From positions 186,001 to 250,000 of the forward strand of contig NZ_KE384566.1 of NCBI RefSeq assembly GCF_000426765.1: a stretch of 64,000 bases of DNA, given 5' to 3'. Positions 9,832 to 21,700 of this stretch are shown here, in pieces. The DNA is from Vibrio litoralis DSM 17657. Lineage in GTDB: Bacteria; Pseudomonadota; Gammaproteobacteria; Enterobacterales; Vibrionaceae. A model generated the notes under the pieces. It had not been told where the DNA came from. It was given only the letters and a program-made list of their open reading frames with translations, and did not search any database. Made by a program: the position numbers and the translations under genes. Position 1 is the first letter of the stretch. Each line of letters begins with the position of its first letter.

Positions 9832-11190
9832 ATGACTGGCATATTATGGAATTTAGCTTCATTTATTGTAGCCCTTGGCATCCTCGTTGCTGTACATGAG
9901 TTTGGTCACTTTTGGGTAGCGAGACGTTGTGGCGTTAAAGTCGAAAAGTTTTCTATCGGTTTTGGTAAATCATTGTGGAGCCGAAAGGGGAAGGATGGCG
10001 TTGAATACTCCATCTCAATGATTCCGTTAGGTGGCTTCGTTAAAATGCTGGATTCTCGAGTCGATGAGGTGTCCGAGCAAGATAAACATTTAGCGTTTGA
10101 TCATAAAAGTTTATGGCGTCGAAGTGCGATAGTCGCTGCCGGCCCAGCTTTCAACTTTTTCTTTGCCATTTTTGCTTACTGGTTGGTCTTTATGATTGGC
10201 GTACCGGCAGTGAAACCTGTAATTGGTGAAGTCACGCCCAATTCAATTGTTTCTCAAGCAGGAATTGAATCGGGAATGGAACTTAAAGAAATTTCTGGTA
10301 TCCAAACCTCTGATTGGAACTCAGTGAATATGGCTCTGATCTCTCATATTGGTGATGATCAGATTGTTATGAAAGTCGCTTCAGCGGATGAGTTAGGGGT
10401 TGAACGCAGCGTTACCTTAAATACCCAAGATTGGAAGTTTGATCCTGAAGTCGATTCCGCAATGAGTACATTAGGTTTCCAGCCATATCGCCCTGAGATT
10501 ATTTCGATTATTTCCAACATCACAGAAGGCAGTGCTGCTGATAAAGCTGGCCTACAAATAGGTGATGAGTTAATCGCTATTAATGGTGAATCGGTGACAG
10601 TGTGGCAGCAATTTGTTGATACTGTTGTCGCAAACCCAGAGCAAGAAGTGAGTTTAAAAGTTAATCGCGATAATCAGGAGATAGCTTTGAGCTTATTTCC
10701 AGCGAGTAAAACTTTAAAGAATGGTGACACTATAGGGTTTGCAGGCGTTGCTCCAACGATGGGAGAGTGGCCGGAAACTTACCGCTTTGAGCAAAAGTTT
10801 GGTGTGTTAGCTTCTATACCTAAAGCGGTAGAAAAAACGGGACAAATTATCGATTTAACACTCACTATGTTGAAAAAACTCATCACAGGGGATGTCGGTA
10901 TTAAAAACTTGAGTGGCCCAATTTCGATAGCTAAAGGTGCGGGTGCAACGGCTGATTATGGATTAGTTTACTTTTTAGGCTTCTTAGCATTAATTAGTGT
11001 GAACTTAGGGATTATCAACTTAGTGCCTTTACCTGTACTTGATGGCGGTCATTTGTTATTTTTTGCTATCGAAGCTGTGATTCGTCGCCCGGTCCCAGAA
11101 AAAGTACAAGAAGTGGGATATCGTATCGGTAGTGCAGCAATTTTCTCTCTGATGTTAATTGCAATTTTCAATGATTTTGCTCGCCTGTAG
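9832..11190 (+). CDS. rseP: Site-2 intramembrane zinc protease RseP
   Basis: Cuts anti-sigma-E factor RseA within the membrane after DegS, releasing sigma E, and clears signal-peptide remnants. The zinc motif HEFGH is at residues 22-26 and the third ligand lies in VPLPVLDGGH (D404). Two PDZ domains lie between, about residues 120-210 and 215-300. At 452 residues it matches E. coli RseP (450). It sits between ispC and bamA, the usual context, linking envelope stress response to outer-membrane assembly. Confidence 0.97.
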   Translation: MTGILWNLASFIVALGILVAVHEFGHFWVARRCGVKVEKFSIGFGKSLWSRKGKDGVEYSISMIPLGGFVKMLDSRVDEVSEQDKHLAFDHKSLWRRSAIVAAGPAFNFFFAIFAYWLVFMIGVPAVKPVIGEVTPNSIVSQAGIESGMELKEISGIQTSDWNSVNMALISHIGDDQIVMKVASADELGVERSVTLNTQDWKFDPEVDSAMSTLGFQPYRPEIISIISNITEGSAADKAGLQIGDELIAINGESVTVWQQFVDTVVANPEQEVSLKVNRDNQEIALSLFPASKTLKNGDTIGFAGVAPTMGEWPETYRFEQKFGVLASIPKAVEKTGQIIDLTLTMLKKLITGDVGIKNLSGPISIAKGAGATADYGLVYFLGFLALISVNLGIINLVPLPVLDGGHLLFFAIEAVIRRPVPEKVQEVGYRIGSAAIFSLMLIAIFNDFARL

Positions 11191-11245
11191 TGCCAGTAGT
11201 GGTTTAAATAAGGCCAAGTAGTATAAAGGATTAATAATAAAGTTT

Positions 11246-13675
11246 ATGGCGATCAAACGTTTATGGATTTCAACTTTGCTGATGCTCAGCACGGTTGCAC
11301 ACGCTGACTCTTTTGAAGTATCAGATATCAAGATCGAAGGTTTACAGCGAGTTGCGCTCGGTGCGGTATTGCTCAAAATGCCAATACGTGTCGGTGATAC
11401 CGTTGATGAGCAGGATGCTTCCGCTATTATTCAAGCTCTGTATTCTTCAGGTAACTTTGAGGATGTGAAAATATTTCGAGATGGTGATGTCTTGTTAGTA
11501 CAAGTGAAAGAGCGTCCAACCATTGCGGATATTTCATTTTCTGGCAACAAAGCGATTAAAGATGAGCAATTACAACAAAACCTGGATGCTTCTGGCATTC
11601 GAATGGGTGAAGCTCTAGATCGTACGAAATTGAGTACCATCGAAAAGGGGCTAGAAGATTTCTATTACAGCGTAGGTAAATACAACGCAACGGTAAAAGC
11701 GGTAGTCACACCATTACCTCGTAACCGCTCTGATTTGAAGTTTGTGTTTACCGAGGGTGTCTCAGCTAAAATTCAACAAATTAACTTTATTGGTAATGAA
11801 GTCTTTACCGATGATGAACTCCTTTCTCGTTTTGATTTGAATGCTGATGTGCCGTGGTGGAATTTCATGGCCGATGAAAAGTATCAAAAGCAAGTGCTTG
11901 CTGGCGATATCGAAAAACTGCGTACTTATTACTTTGACCGTGGTTACCTAAAATTCAAAGTGTTATCGACCAATGTCTCCATTTCACCGGATAAAAAAGG
12001 TGTGTATATCACGCTTAATTTAAACGAAGGTGAACCTTACACGGTGAAAGAAATAAAATTCCGTGGGGACTTAATCGGTAAGCAAGATGACTTCAACGAG
12101 ATGGTGCCGTTTGAAACTGGTGATACTTATAATGGCTCGTTAGTTACGGGTCTTGAAGAAGCCATCAAGAAAACCCTTGGTGAATCAGGTTATGCTTACC
12201 CTAAAGTACAAACCATTCCTGAGTTTGATGACAACAAAAAAGAAGTAACGCTGACCGTTCAAGTGGATCCGGGTAATCGTATGTACGTACGTGATATTCG
12301 CTTTACAGGGAATAACATTACTAAAGATGAAGTATTGCGTCGCGAAATGCGTCAAATGGAAAGTGGTTGGTTAAACTCCAAATCAATTGAAACTGGTAAA
12401 GCGCGTTTGAACCGTCTTGGTTTCTTTGAGACGGTTGATGTGCAAACGCAGCGTGTACCAGGCACTGAAGACCAAGTAGACATTGTTTATAATGTAAAAG
12501 AAGCAAACTCAGGTAGTATCAACTTTGGTATTGGTTATGGTACTGAGTCTGGCATAAGTTTTCAGGTTGGTCTGCAACAAGATAATTTCTTAGGAACAGG
12601 CAATCGTATTGGTATTAATGCCATGACCAATGATTACCAAAAAAATGTCAGCTTAGAATACCGTGACCCATATTGGACTCTCGATGGTGTCAGTCTGGGC
12701 GGTAAGATTTTCTACAACGAGTTTGAAGCATCAGAAGCTGGGATTGTTGATTATACCAACCAAAGTTACGGTACAGACTTAACGTGGGGCTTCCCAATTA
12801 ATGAGTTGAACTATATTGAACTGGGGATTGGTTATACTCACAATAAAATTTCTAATATCGACCCCTACGTTCAAAATGAAGGCTTCTTAGCTTCTCAGCA
12901 ATCAGCAGGGAATTACGACCCTAGCTCTGGTGAACTAGAAGTGAATGATTATGATATTAATATTTCTTGGACGCGAAATAACTTAAACAGAGGTTATTTC
13001 CCAACCGCGGGTAACCATCAACGTGCAACTTTTAAAATAACCGTACCTGGCTCTGACGTTCCATATTATAAAATTCAATATGATGCCAAACAGTACATTC
13101 CTTTGACCCAAAAAGAAGACTTTACGTTATTGCTTCGTGGGCGCTTAGGATATGGTAATGGGTATGGTTCAACTAATGGCAATGATAATTTATTCCCATT
13201 CTATGAAAACTACTATGCCGGTGGCTTCTCATCATTACGTGGTTTTGGTTCTAACTCAGTAGGCCCTAAAGCGGTTTATGATGAAGGGGGGGGGAATGGT
13301 GGTAATAACCCAAATTATGTCGCAACCGATGAATCTGTTGGTGGTAACGCAACTGCATTAGCCAGTATTGAGTTAATTGTACCAACTCCATTTGCTTCTG
13401 AAGAAATTCAGCAATCTATACGAACCAGTGTGTTTGTGGATGTAGCAAGTGTTTGGGATACTGAATTTAAGTATCGTGATGCTGATGCTAATATGGCGGG
13501 TAAAGATTACTACTACGATTACTCCGATCCATTTGCTGTTCGTGCTTCTTATGGTATGGCATTGCAATGGATGTCACCGATGGGACCTTTGGTCTTCTCG
13601 TTGGCGAAACCAATTGAAATTTATGAAGGTGATGATGAAGAACTCTTTACCTTTACGATTGGTCGAACCTTCTAA
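11246..13675 (+). CDS. bamA: Outer-membrane protein assembly factor BamA
   Basis: Central barrel of the BAM machine that folds beta-barrel proteins into the outer membrane. The 809-residue protein has a signal peptide of about 20 residues ending AHA, five POTRA domains to about residue 420, and a C-terminal 16-strand barrel with the conserved LRGFG motif near residue 660 and a terminal aromatic residue. An unusual run of nine G bases at 13286-13294 encodes three glycines within a loop rich in Gly and Asn. The gene precedes skp and the lpx genes, as in other gammaproteobacteria. Confidence 0.98.
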   Translation: MAIKRLWISTLLMLSTVAHADSFEVSDIKIEGLQRVALGAVLLKMPIRVGDTVDEQDASAIIQALYSSGNFEDVKIFRDGDVLLVQVKERPTIADISFSGNKAIKDEQLQQNLDASGIRMGEALDRTKLSTIEKGLEDFYYSVGKYNATVKAVVTPLPRNRSDLKFVFTEGVSAKIQQINFIGNEVFTDDELLSRFDLNADVPWWNFMADEKYQKQVLAGDIEKLRTYYFDRGYLKFKVLSTNVSISPDKKGVYITLNLNEGEPYTVKEIKFRGDLIGKQDDFNEMVPFETGDTYNGSLVTGLEEAIKKTLGESGYAYPKVQTIPEFDDNKKEVTLTVQVDPGNRMYVRDIRFTGNNITKDEVLRREMRQMESGWLNSKSIETGKARLNRLGFFETVDVQTQRVPGTEDQVDIVYNVKEANSGSINFGIGYGTESGISFQVGLQQDNFLGTGNRIGINAMTNDYQKNVSLEYRDPYWTLDGVSLGGKIFYNEFEASEAGIVDYTNQSYGTDLTWGFPINELNYIELGIGYTHNKISNIDPYVQNEGFLASQQSAGNYDPSSGELEVNDYDINISWTRNNLNRGYFPTAGNHQRATFKITVPGSDVPYYKIQYDAKQYIPLTQKEDFTLLLRGRLGYGNGYGSTNGNDNLFPFYENYYAGGFSSLRGFGSNSVGPKAVYDEGGGNGGNNPNYVATDESVGGNATALASIELIVPTPFASEEIQQSIRTSVFVDVASVWDTEFKYRDADANMAGKDYYYDYSDPFAVRASYGMALQWMSPMGPLVFSLAKPIEIYEGDDEELFTFTIGRTF

Positions 13676-13704
13676 CTTTTTAGCCCTTTTGTAAGGAAAT
13701 GATT

Positions 13705-14214
13705 GTGAAAAAATTTATTAAAGTCGCGGGCCTTAGCCTAGCTGTACTGACGTCATCTTTAGTGGTAAATGCTGCTCAAGCTGCCGAGAAACTTGGTTAT
13801 GTGAATACCGCTAAAGTTTTCCAAACGTTGCCACAACGTGAGGCTATTGCAAAAAAACTTCAATCTGAATTTAAAGATCAAAAAGCTCAGCTAGACTCTT
13901 TACAGAAAAAAATTCAGACTAAAATGGATAAGGCGCGTCGTGATGGTCAGCTTCTAAGTGAAGATGATATGCGTAAGCTGCAAATTGAAATTGGCTCACT
14001 ACAAGCTGAATATAAAGTACAAGGTCAGTCACTGGAGCGTGATGCTAAACAACGTGAAGCGGCTGAAAAACAAAAGCTGTTTGTTACGATTCAAGATGCA
14101 ATCAAAGAAGTGTCTGAAAAACAAGGTTATGACATGATCATTGATGCGCAAGCACTTCAATATGCAAAACCAGATTCAGATATCACAGACGCTGTAATTA
14201 AAGAACTTAAATAA
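13705..14214 (+). CDS. skp: Periplasmic chaperone Skp/OmpH
   Basis: Holds unfolded outer-membrane proteins in the periplasm on their way to BamA. The protein has a signal peptide ending near AAQAA, then a short core and a long charged coiled coil (about residues 45-130) that forms the tentacles of the trimer. The chosen start is the GTG at 13705: the AAGGAA ribosome site abuts the ATG at 13699 but lies 6 bases from the GTG, and MKKFIKVAGLSLAV is the expected N-terminus. It gives 169 residues. Confidence 0.94.
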   Translation: MKKFIKVAGLSLAVLTSSLVVNAAQAAEKLGYVNTAKVFQTLPQREAIAKKLQSEFKDQKAQLDSLQKKIQTKMDKARRDGQLLSEDDMRKLQIEIGSLQAEYKVQGQSLERDAKQREAAEKQKLFVTIQDAIKEVSEKQGYDMIIDAQALQYAKPDSDITDAVIKELK

Positions 14215-14223
14215 TAGAAGCCG

Positions 14224-15246
14224 ATGATGCCAAAACTTACTCTTGCTGAATTAGCAACGATTACAGGTGGTGAGCTGCATGGAAATGGTGAATTAACCGT
14301 TTCCACTATTGCTTCCATGGATAAAGCGGGTGATGGTCAAATTACTTTTTTGACTAACGCAAAATACCGTAAGCACCTTGCAGAGTGCCAAGCGACTGCG
14401 ATTTTGATTAAATCGAGTGAGCTAGAGCTTTGCCAAACCAATGCGATTGTTGTCGCGGACCCTTATTTGGCTTTTGCCTTAGTGGCACAAGCTTTAGATA
14501 CCACGCCAGAGCCAGCTGAACGCATTGAGGCCACTGCGGTGATTGCACCTGATGCAGTGATTGGTGAAGGGGTATGCATTGGTCACAATACGGTGGTTGA
14601 ATCTGGTGTAGTGTTAGGCGATAACGTTGTGATCGGCGCGGGTTGTTTTATCGGTAAAAATACCAAAATTGGTGACAACTCTAAGATGTGGGCCAATGTT
14701 AGCATTTACCACAATGTTGAAATTGGTAAGGCTTGCTTAATTCAATCCAACACAGTAATTGGCTCTGATGGTTTTGGCTATGCGAATAACCGTGGTGAGT
14801 GGGTGAAGATCCCTCAACTTGGCTCGGTAATTATTGGCAACCGCGTTGAAATCGGGTCTTGTACCACTATTGATCGTGGTGCGATTGATGACACTGTTAT
14901 TGAAGATAATGTGATCATTGATAACCATATTCAAATTGCCCATAACGTTCATGTTGGTTATGGCACCGCTATGGCTGGTTGTACCACTGTAGCCGGTAGT
15001 GTCAAAATCGGTAAGTATTGTATTATAGGCGGTGCGTCAGTTTTGAATGGTCACATTGAAATTGCCGATGGCGTAACCATTACCGGAATGGGGATGGTGA
15101 TGCGCAGCATTACAGAGAAAGGTGTATACTCATCGGGTATTCCTTTACAGAGTAATAAAGAGTGGCGCAAAACAGCGGCACGTACTCTTAAGATCGATGA
15201 AATGCATAAACGTCTAAAAATGCTTGAAAAGAAGCTTGAAGATTAA
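14224..15246 (+). CDS. lpxD: UDP-3-O-(3-hydroxyacyl)glucosamine N-acyltransferase
   Basis: Third step of lipid A synthesis; adds the N-linked hydroxyacyl chain. The 340-residue protein has an N-terminal uridine-binding domain (about 1-100) and then many hexapeptide repeats of the left-handed beta helix. The catalytic histidine lies in [12 protein letters not shown], near residue 240. Two adjacent ATGs (14224 and 14227) are possible starts. It lies in the skp-lpxD-fabZ-lpxA-lpxB order. Confidence 0.96.
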   Translation: MMPKLTLAELATITGGELHGNGELTVSTIASMDKAGDGQITFLTNAKYRKHLAECQATAILIKSSELELCQTNAIVVADPYLAFALVAQALDTTPEPAERIEATAVIAPDAVIGEGVCIGHNTVVESGVVLGDNVVIGAGCFIGKNTKIGDNSKMWANVSIYHNVEIGKACLIQSNTVIGSDGFGYANNRGEWVKIPQLGSVIIGNRVEIGSCTTIDRGAIDDTVIEDNVIIDNHIQIAHNVHVGYGTAMAGCTTVAGSVKIGKYCIIGGASVLNGHIEIADGVTITGMGMVMRSITEKGVYSSGIPLQSNKEWRKTAARTLKIDEMHKRLKMLEKKLED

Positions 15247-15341
15247 TCAAATCGGTCTAACTTGTGACACCTAAGTGATTTAAATGGGTTTCTTTCAGTA
15301 AGAAATCCCTGATTTATACCTATTGGTGTTACTTGAACGAT

Positions 15342-15368
15342 AAAGACCTGTCTGTTACAGGTCTTTTT
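15342..15368 (+). terminator. Terminator between lpxD and fabZ
   Basis: AAGACCTGT and ACAGGTCTT form a stem followed by TTTTT. This suggests that fabZ-lpxA has its own promoter in the gap that follows; TATAAT at 15394-15399 is a candidate -10. Confidence 0.8.
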
Positions 15369-15445
15369 CATTTATAGCGCAATAACTTCAGTATATAATT
15401 AACAGAATTAGACCGACTTTGACGATTATTAATAGGATAATAATT

Positions 15446-15898
15446 TTGACTACAGAAAAGAAAACACTAGATATTACGGAAATCCGCGAACTTCTTCCTC
15501 ATCGCTACCCTTTCCTATTAATTGATCGTGTTACCGATTATCAAGAAGAAAAATATCTAGTTGCTTTGAAAAATGTATCGGTTAACGAGCCTCAATTTAC
15601 AGGCCATTTCCCACAATTACCGATTTTCCCTGGTGTTCTTATTCTTGAAGCGATGGCTCAAGCAACCGGATTGTTAGCCTTTAAATCGTTTGGCGCGCCT
15701 TCTGAAAATGAATTGTACTATTTCGCGAGCATTGATAACGCGAAATTCCGTAAGCCAGTAGTACCGGGTGATCAATTAATTATTGAAGTTGAATTCATTA
15801 AAGATCGCCGTGGAATCGCATTGTTTAATGGCGTTGCTAAAGTGGATGGCGCGGTTGTGTGCTCTGCTGAACTTAAATGTGCACGTCGCGAATTTTAA
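15446..15898 (+). CDS. fabZ: 3-hydroxyacyl-[acyl-carrier-protein] dehydratase FabZ
   Basis: Dehydrates 3-hydroxyacyl-ACP in fatty-acid elongation and competes with LpxA/LpxD for substrate. The hot-dog fold signature [11 protein letters not shown] is near residue 17, and the catalytic His and Glu lie in [17 protein letters not shown]. The start chosen is TTG 15446, with AGGA about 9 bases upstream. It gives 150 residues and the normal N-terminus, whereas a longer frame from 15419 would add nine non-conserved residues. lpxA starts 10 bases after the stop. Confidence 0.95.
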   Translation: MTTEKKTLDITEIRELLPHRYPFLLIDRVTDYQEEKYLVALKNVSVNEPQFTGHFPQLPIFPGVLILEAMAQATGLLAFKSFGAPSENELYYFASIDNAKFRKPVVPGDQLIIEVEFIKDRRGIALFNGVAKVDGAVVCSAELKCARREF

Positions 15899-15908
15899 AG
15901 GTAGCCTT

Positions 15909-16697
15909 ATGATCCATGAAACTGCTCAAATTCACCCTTCAGCTGTTATTGAAGATGGCGTGAAGATTGCTGCCAACGTAAAAATTGGTCCTTTTACCTA
16001 TATTGGTGCGGATGTTGAAATTGGCGAAGGCACTGAGATTTACTCACACGTTGTAATTAAAGGCCCAACCGTCATTGGTAAAGAAAATAAAATTTACCAA
16101 TTTGCTTCTATTGGTGAAGCGTGCCAAGACTTGAAATATAAAGGTGAGCCAACCAAATTAATTATTGGTGACCGCAATATTATTCGTGAAAGCGTCAGCA
16201 TGCACCGTGGCACAACGCAAGATGAAGGCGTTACACGAGTTGGCAGCGATAACCTATTTATGATCAACGTTCACGTTGCGCATGATTGCGTTGTCGGCAA
16301 CCGTTGCATCTTAGCCAATAATGCAACACTGGCCGGCCACGTAACGGTTCGTGACTTTGCGATTATTGGTGGTATGTCTGCCGTGCACCAGTTCTGTAAA
16401 ATTGGTCAGCACAGCATGGTCGGTGGCGCTTCTGGTGTTGCTCAAGATGTGCCTCCATTTGTGATTGCTCAAGGCAACCATGCCAAACCTTATGGTGTAA
16501 ACTTTGAAGGTTTGAAGCGTCGTGGTTTCGAGAAAAAAGAAATCCATGCGATTCGCCGTGCTTATAAATCACTTTACCGTAATAAGAATACGGTAGAAGA
16601 AGCTAAGCTAGAAATGGCAGAAGATGCAGCGCAGTTTGAATCTGTACAAGCAATGATTGAATTTATTGATTCTTCTCAGCGCGGTATTGTTCGTTAA
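15909..16697 (+). CDS. lpxA: UDP-N-acetylglucosamine acyltransferase
   Basis: First committed step of lipid A synthesis; transfers a 3-hydroxyacyl chain to UDP-GlcNAc. The 262-residue protein has the hexapeptide-repeat beta helix and a C-terminal helical domain. The catalytic histidine lies in [12 protein letters not shown], near residue 125. The start at 15909 has an AAGGTAG ribosome site and gives the expected N-terminus [13 protein letters not shown]; the frame is open further upstream, but that part only overlaps fabZ. Confidence 0.97.
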   Translation: MIHETAQIHPSAVIEDGVKIAANVKIGPFTYIGADVEIGEGTEIYSHVVIKGPTVIGKENKIYQFASIGEACQDLKYKGEPTKLIIGDRNIIRESVSMHRGTTQDEGVTRVGSDNLFMINVHVAHDCVVGNRCILANNATLAGHVTVRDFAIIGGMSAVHQFCKIGQHSMVGGASGVAQDVPPFVIAQGNHAKPYGVNFEGLKRRGFEKKEIHAIRRAYKSLYRNKNTVEEAKLEMAEDAAQFESVQAMIEFIDSSQRGIVR

Positions 16698-16734
16698 TAT
16701 TCGTATTTAGTTAAGCGATCAATGATTGATTAAA

Positions 16735-16762
16735 GAGGCCTAGTTAATTCGGGCCTTTTTTT
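16735..16762 (+). terminator. Terminator between lpxA and lpxB
   Basis: AGGCC and GGGCCT arms flank a 10-base loop and are followed by a T run. lpxB begins only 16 bases later, so read-through or a nearby promoter is needed for its expression. Confidence 0.7.
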
Positions 16763-16777
16763 ATTAGGAAAATAGAT

Positions 16778-17947
16778 ATGAAGCGTCGATTGAGAATTGG
16801 TGTAGTGGCGGGTGAATTATCTGGCGATACTTTAGGCGCAGGTTTAATTCGCGCGATTAAAGTCCGTTACCCTGATGCGGAATTTGTTGGCATAGGTGGC
16901 CCACAAATGATCGAAGAAGGTTGCCAGTCATTGTTTGATATGGAAGAGCTTTCTGTGATGGGCTTAGTGGAAGTACTAGGTCGCTTATTCCGTATCTTGA
17001 AAATCAAAAAATCGATTGTCGATTATTTTAAGCAAAACCCACCGGATGTGTTTATTGGCATTGATGCGCCAGATTTTAATTTGCGAGTCGAACTGGCATT
17101 AAAACAAGCGGGTATTAAAACCGTTCACTATGTGAGTCCTTCTGTTTGGGCTTGGCGTCAAAACCGTATTCATGGTATCGCCAAAGCCACCAATTTGGTG
17201 CTGGCGTTCTTGCCGTTTGAAAAAGCGTTTTATGACAAGTTCAATGTTCCTTGTGAGTTTATTGGCCATACTTTAGCCGATACGATCCCTTTGCAAACCG
17301 ATAAAGTCGCAGCAAGAGATGTATTAGGTTTAGCGCAAGATAAAACCTGGTTGGCAGTGCTGCCGGGAAGCCGTAATGCTGAACTGAAAATGCTGTGTGA
17401 ACCATTCTTACAAGCGTGCCAACAACTTGCCAAGCAAAATCCAAACTTAGGTTTTGTGGTTGCACTGGTGAATCAAAAACGACGTGAGCAGTTTGAAGCC
17501 GCATGGAAAGAGTTTGCGCCTGAATTGCATTTTGAATTGCGAGATGGCACCGCACGTACTGTGATGGAAGCCTCTGATGTTGTTATGTTGGCATCTGGCA
17601 CTGTGGCGTTAGAATGCATGTTGGTCAACCGACCTATGGTGGTCGGCTACCGAGTTAATGCTGTCAGTGCTTTTATTGCTCGTCGTATGCTAAAAACGGC
17701 TTATGTATCTCTGCCGAATATTTTGGCGGATAAAGAATTGGTTAAAGAGTTTTTACAAGAAGACTGCACACCTGAAAATTTAGCTTCAGAGGTGACTCGT
17801 TTAATGAGTGATAAAGGTCAGCAGATGCAACAGACTTTCCATGAAATGCATCAGTGGATCCGTAAAGATGCCGATACTCAAGCAGCCAAAGCGGTGCTAA
17901 ATCTTATTGATGCAGAGAAACTGCTGTCAGAGCAAGAGAAAAAATAA
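16778..17947 (+). CDS. lpxB: Lipid-A-disaccharide synthase
   Basis: Joins UDP-2,3-diacylglucosamine and lipid X to form the lipid A disaccharide at the inner membrane. The 389-residue protein is of the GT19 family, with N-terminal VVAGELSGD and the conserved [10 protein letters not shown] segment near residue 125-134. LPGSRNAE marks the C-terminal nucleotide-binding half. The stop codon overlaps the ATG of rnhB (TAATG), so the two are translationally coupled. Confidence 0.97.
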   Translation: MKRRLRIGVVAGELSGDTLGAGLIRAIKVRYPDAEFVGIGGPQMIEEGCQSLFDMEELSVMGLVEVLGRLFRILKIKKSIVDYFKQNPPDVFIGIDAPDFNLRVELALKQAGIKTVHYVSPSVWAWRQNRIHGIAKATNLVLAFLPFEKAFYDKFNVPCEFIGHTLADTIPLQTDKVAARDVLGLAQDKTWLAVLPGSRNAELKMLCEPFLQACQQLAKQNPNLGFVVALVNQKRREQFEAAWKEFAPELHFELRDGTARTVMEASDVVMLASGTVALECMLVNRPMVVGYRVNAVSAFIARRMLKTAYVSLPNILADKELVKEFLQEDCTPENLASEVTRLMSDKGQQMQQTFHEMHQWIRKDADTQAAKAVLNLIDAEKLLSEQEKK

Positions 17948-18570
17948 TGAGTGTTGAATTACCTGAATTTGAATATCCCGCAGGCTTTGATTTATTTGCC
18001 GGTGTCGATGAGGTCGGTCGCGGGCCATTAGTTGGGGCCGTGGTGACGGCCGCAGTGATCCTTGATCCGAATAATCCAATTGAAGGATTAAATGACTCAA
18101 AAAAACTAACCGAAAAGAAACGTCTCGCCTTGTTGCCTGAAATACAAGAGAAAGCATTGGCTTGGTCACTCGGTCGCTGCGAAGCCTGGGAAATAGATGA
18201 ACTCAATATTCTGCAAGCAACTATGGTAGCAATGCAAAGAGCGGTGGTAGGGTTAAAAGTGAAGCCAGAATTTGTATTGATAGATGGCAATAGAACTCCT
18301 GAATTACCTATGCCAAGTGCTGCGGTAGTGAAAGGGGATTTGCGTGTTGCTGAAATCAGTGCTGCATCGATTATAGCTAAAGTAGCTCGTGATGAAGAAA
18401 TGAAGCAGCTTGATGCTAAGTACCCAATGTTTGGTTTTGCCAAGCACAATGGCTATCCAACTAAAGTACACATGCAGGCGATTGTTGATCATGATATCGC
18501 GCAAATGCCAGAGCTTCTGGCGCAATATCGCAAAAGTTATAAGCCAGTTAAGAAAGTATTAGAGATCTAA
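17947..18570 (+). CDS. rnhB: Ribonuclease HII
   Basis: Removes ribonucleotides misincorporated in DNA. The 207-residue protein has the catalytic motif [12 protein letters not shown] (D21, E22) and LIDGN with a further acidic residue near position 112. The ATG overlaps the lpxB stop. The lpxB-rnhB-dnaE order is conserved in gammaproteobacteria. An ERIC-like repeat follows the gene. Confidence 0.97.
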   Translation: MSVELPEFEYPAGFDLFAGVDEVGRGPLVGAVVTAAVILDPNNPIEGLNDSKKLTEKKRLALLPEIQEKALAWSLGRCEAWEIDELNILQATMVAMQRAVVGLKVKPEFVLIDGNRTPELPMPSAAVVKGDLRVAEISAASIIAKVARDEEMKQLDAKYPMFGFAKHNGYPTKVHMQAIVDHDIAQMPELLAQYRKSYKPVKKVLEI

Positions 18571-18690
18571 CCCTTCGTACTTGAAGCTGCAGTGTTGTTG
18601 ACGGCGTTCATTCGCCCCAATCACATAGACAAGCTATGCTCATGAGGTTTCATTCACTTGTCGCCTCACTGCAACTTCAATTACTTTGGC
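18571..18690. repeat. ERIC-like intergenic repeat, copy 1
   Basis: About 120 bases between rnhB and dnaE. The ends are complementary (TTGAAGCTGCAG on one side, CTGCAACTTCAA on the other), forming a long imperfect hairpin of the ERIC type. The sequence is closely similar to 42866-42990. The remainder of the gap to dnaE (18691-18789) holds no gene. Confidence 0.85.
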
Positions 18691-18789
18691 TTAGACAACC
18701 AATAAAACCATTGTTGCGTTTACCATTAACCCTTACACTTTCAACATTATCTAGCACTTTCATTATTAAAAGCTAAGTACAGTAAATTT

Positions 18790-21700
18790 ATGTCTGATCC
18801 TAAGTTCGTACATCTTCGTGTTCACAGTGACTATTCGATGGTTGATGGCCTATCGAAAGTGCCACCATTGGTTAAAAAAGTCGCTGAGCTTAATATGCCG
18901 GCCATGGCATTAACGGACTTCACTAACCTGTGTGGCTTGGTTAAATTTTACAGTACTGCCCATAGTTGCGGCATTAAGCCAATTATTGGTGCTGACTTTA
19001 CTTTGCAATCGCCAGACTTTGCTGATGAGCTAACCAAAATTACGGTTCTAGCCAAAAATAACGTTGGTTACAAAAACCTGACCTTATTGATTTCAGAAGC
19101 TTATCAGCGTGGTCATGTTCAACACCAACCTGTCATCGATAAAGAATGGCTAGTTAATCATAAGGAAGGGTTGATTATTCTTTCTGGTGGTCGTGTTGGA
19201 GAAGTGGGGCGTGCGTTACTTAAAGGTAACCAGCCACTGGTTGAACGTTGTATCGACTTCTATCAAGAGCACTTCCCTGAACACTTCTATCTTGAGCTTA
19301 CTCGAACAGGCCGCGCCGATGAAGAAAGTTACTTACACTTTGCACTCGATATTGCAGAGCAGTATGACTTGCCGGTTGTTGCAACTAATGAAGTGGTCTT
19401 TTTAACCTCAGAAGAATTTGATGCCCACGAAATTCGCGTGGCCATTCATGATGGCTATACGTTAGAAGATCCGCGTCGTCCTAAAAATTACAGCCCTCAA
19501 CAATATCTTCGTACCGAAGAAGAAATGTGTGAGCTGTTTAAAGATATTCCTGAGGCGCTGCAAAATAGTGTTGAAATCGCTAAGCGCTGTAATGTCACGG
19601 TTCGCTTAGGAGAGTATTTCTTACCGAATTTCCCTACCGGTGATTTAACCATAGAAGACTTCTTGGTCAAAAAATCTCAAGAAGGCTTGGAAGAACGCTT
19701 AGAGTTTTTATTTCCTGATGAAAAAGTTCGTTTAGAAAAGCGCCCTGACTATGACGAGCGTTTGCAAATCGAGTTGGATGTTATCAACCAAATGGGCTTC
19801 CCCGGTTATTTCTTGATCGTAATGGAGTTTATCCAATGGTCAAAAGATAACGATATTCCAGTAGGCCCCGGCCGTGGTTCAGGCGCCGGTTCATTGGTGG
19901 CGTATGCGCTTAAAATCACCGATCTTGATCCACTCGAATATGACTTACTGTTCGAACGATTTTTGAATCCAGAACGTGTATCTATGCCCGATTTCGATAT
20001 CGATTTCTGTATGGATAAGCGTGACCGAGTGATTGATCACGTTGCTGAAATGTATGGCCGTGATGCGGTATCTCAGATCATTACTTTCGGTACCATGGCA
20101 GCGAAAGCGGTAATTCGCGATGTGGGTAGGGTGCTAGGCCATCCTTATGGTTTTGTCGATCGTATTTCAAAACTCGTACCGCCTGATCCAGGAATGACGC
20201 TTGCTAAAGCATTTGATGCTGAGCCACAACTGTCAGAGTTGTATGCTGTCGATGAAGATGTAAAAGAACTCATCGACATGTGCCGAATTCTTGAGGGCTG
20301 TACTCGAAATGCCGGTAAGCATGCTGGTGGCGTGGTGATCTCGCCTACTACGATTACCGACTTTGCGCCCATTTATTGTGATTCGGAGGGTAACTTCCCC
20401 GTAACGCAATTTGATAAAAATGATGTGGAAACGGCGGGCTTAGTTAAGTTTGACTTCTTAGGTCTACGAACCTTAACTATTATTGATTGGGCACTAGGTT
20501 TAATTAATCCTAGATTGCAAAAAGAAGGCAAAGAACCGGTTCGCATCGAAGCGATTCCTTTAGAAGATCCGGCGTCATTCCGCTTACTACAAAACTCAGA
20601 AACGACGGCGGTATTCCAGTTGGAATCTCGTGGTATGAAAGATTTGATCAAACGTCTACAGCCTGACTGTTTTGAAGATATTATCGCGTTGGTGGCCTTG
20701 TTCCGTCCGGGCCCACTGCAATCGGGCATGGTAGATAACTTTATCGACCGTAAGCATGGTCGTGAAGAAGTCTCATACCCTGATTCAACATGGCAACATG
20801 AGTCACTAAAAGAAACTCTAGAGCCAACCTACGGCATTATCTTGTACCAAGAACAGGTTATGCAAATTGCGCAGATTCTGGCTGGCTATACTCTAGGTGG
20901 CGCGGATATGCTGCGTCGTGCGATGGGTAAGAAAAAACCAGAAGAGATGGCTAAGCAGCGTTCGATTTTTAAATCGGGTGCCGAAAGCATCGGAGTTGAT
21001 GGCGAACTTGCGATGAAGATCTTTGACTTGGTAGAAAAATTTGCCGGTTATGGTTTTAACAAATCTCACTCCGCAGCGTATGCACTGGTTTCTTATCAAA
21101 CATTGTGGTTAAAAACTCATTACCCTGCTGAATTTATGGCAGCGGTAATGACGGCCGATATGGACAACACCGAAAAAGTGGTCGGTCTGGTCGATGAATG
21201 TATTCGAATGAATCTTAAAGTATTACCGCCGGATGTGAATTCAGGTTTGTATCGCTTTAATGTCAATGAAGATGGCGCGATTGTTTACGGTATCGGCGCG
21301 ATAAAAGGGGTCGGTGAAGGCCCAATTGAAAATATTATCTCTTGTCGTGAACAAGGTGGTTATTTTAAAGACCTATTTGATTTTTGTGCACGTGTTGATT
21401 TGAAAAAATGTAATAAACGTGTAATTGAAAAACTGATCCAAGCCGGTGCGCTTGACCGTTTAGGCCCGCACCGCGCAGCCATGATGGCGTCACTTGATGA
21501 AGCTGTTAAAGCGGCTGGACAATTTCACCAAGCTGAAGCCTTTGGGCAATCCGATATGTTTGGCGTATTGACTGAAGCGCCAGAAGAAGTTGAGCAGGCG
21601 TATGCGCAAGTTCCTAAATGGCCTGAAAAAGTTTGGTTAGAAGGTGAACGCGCCACTTTAGGTCTATATTTGACGGGGCACCCAGTTAATGCTTATCTCA

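Noticed and set aside
15783..15908. Upstream extension of the lpxA frame
   Set aside because: Overlaps fabZ in another frame; the ATG at 15909 has the ribosome site and the conserved N-terminus.
17904..18449. 181-codon minus-strand frame over rnhB
   Set aside because: It is antisense to a well-conserved gene, lacks a ribosome site and has no family features.
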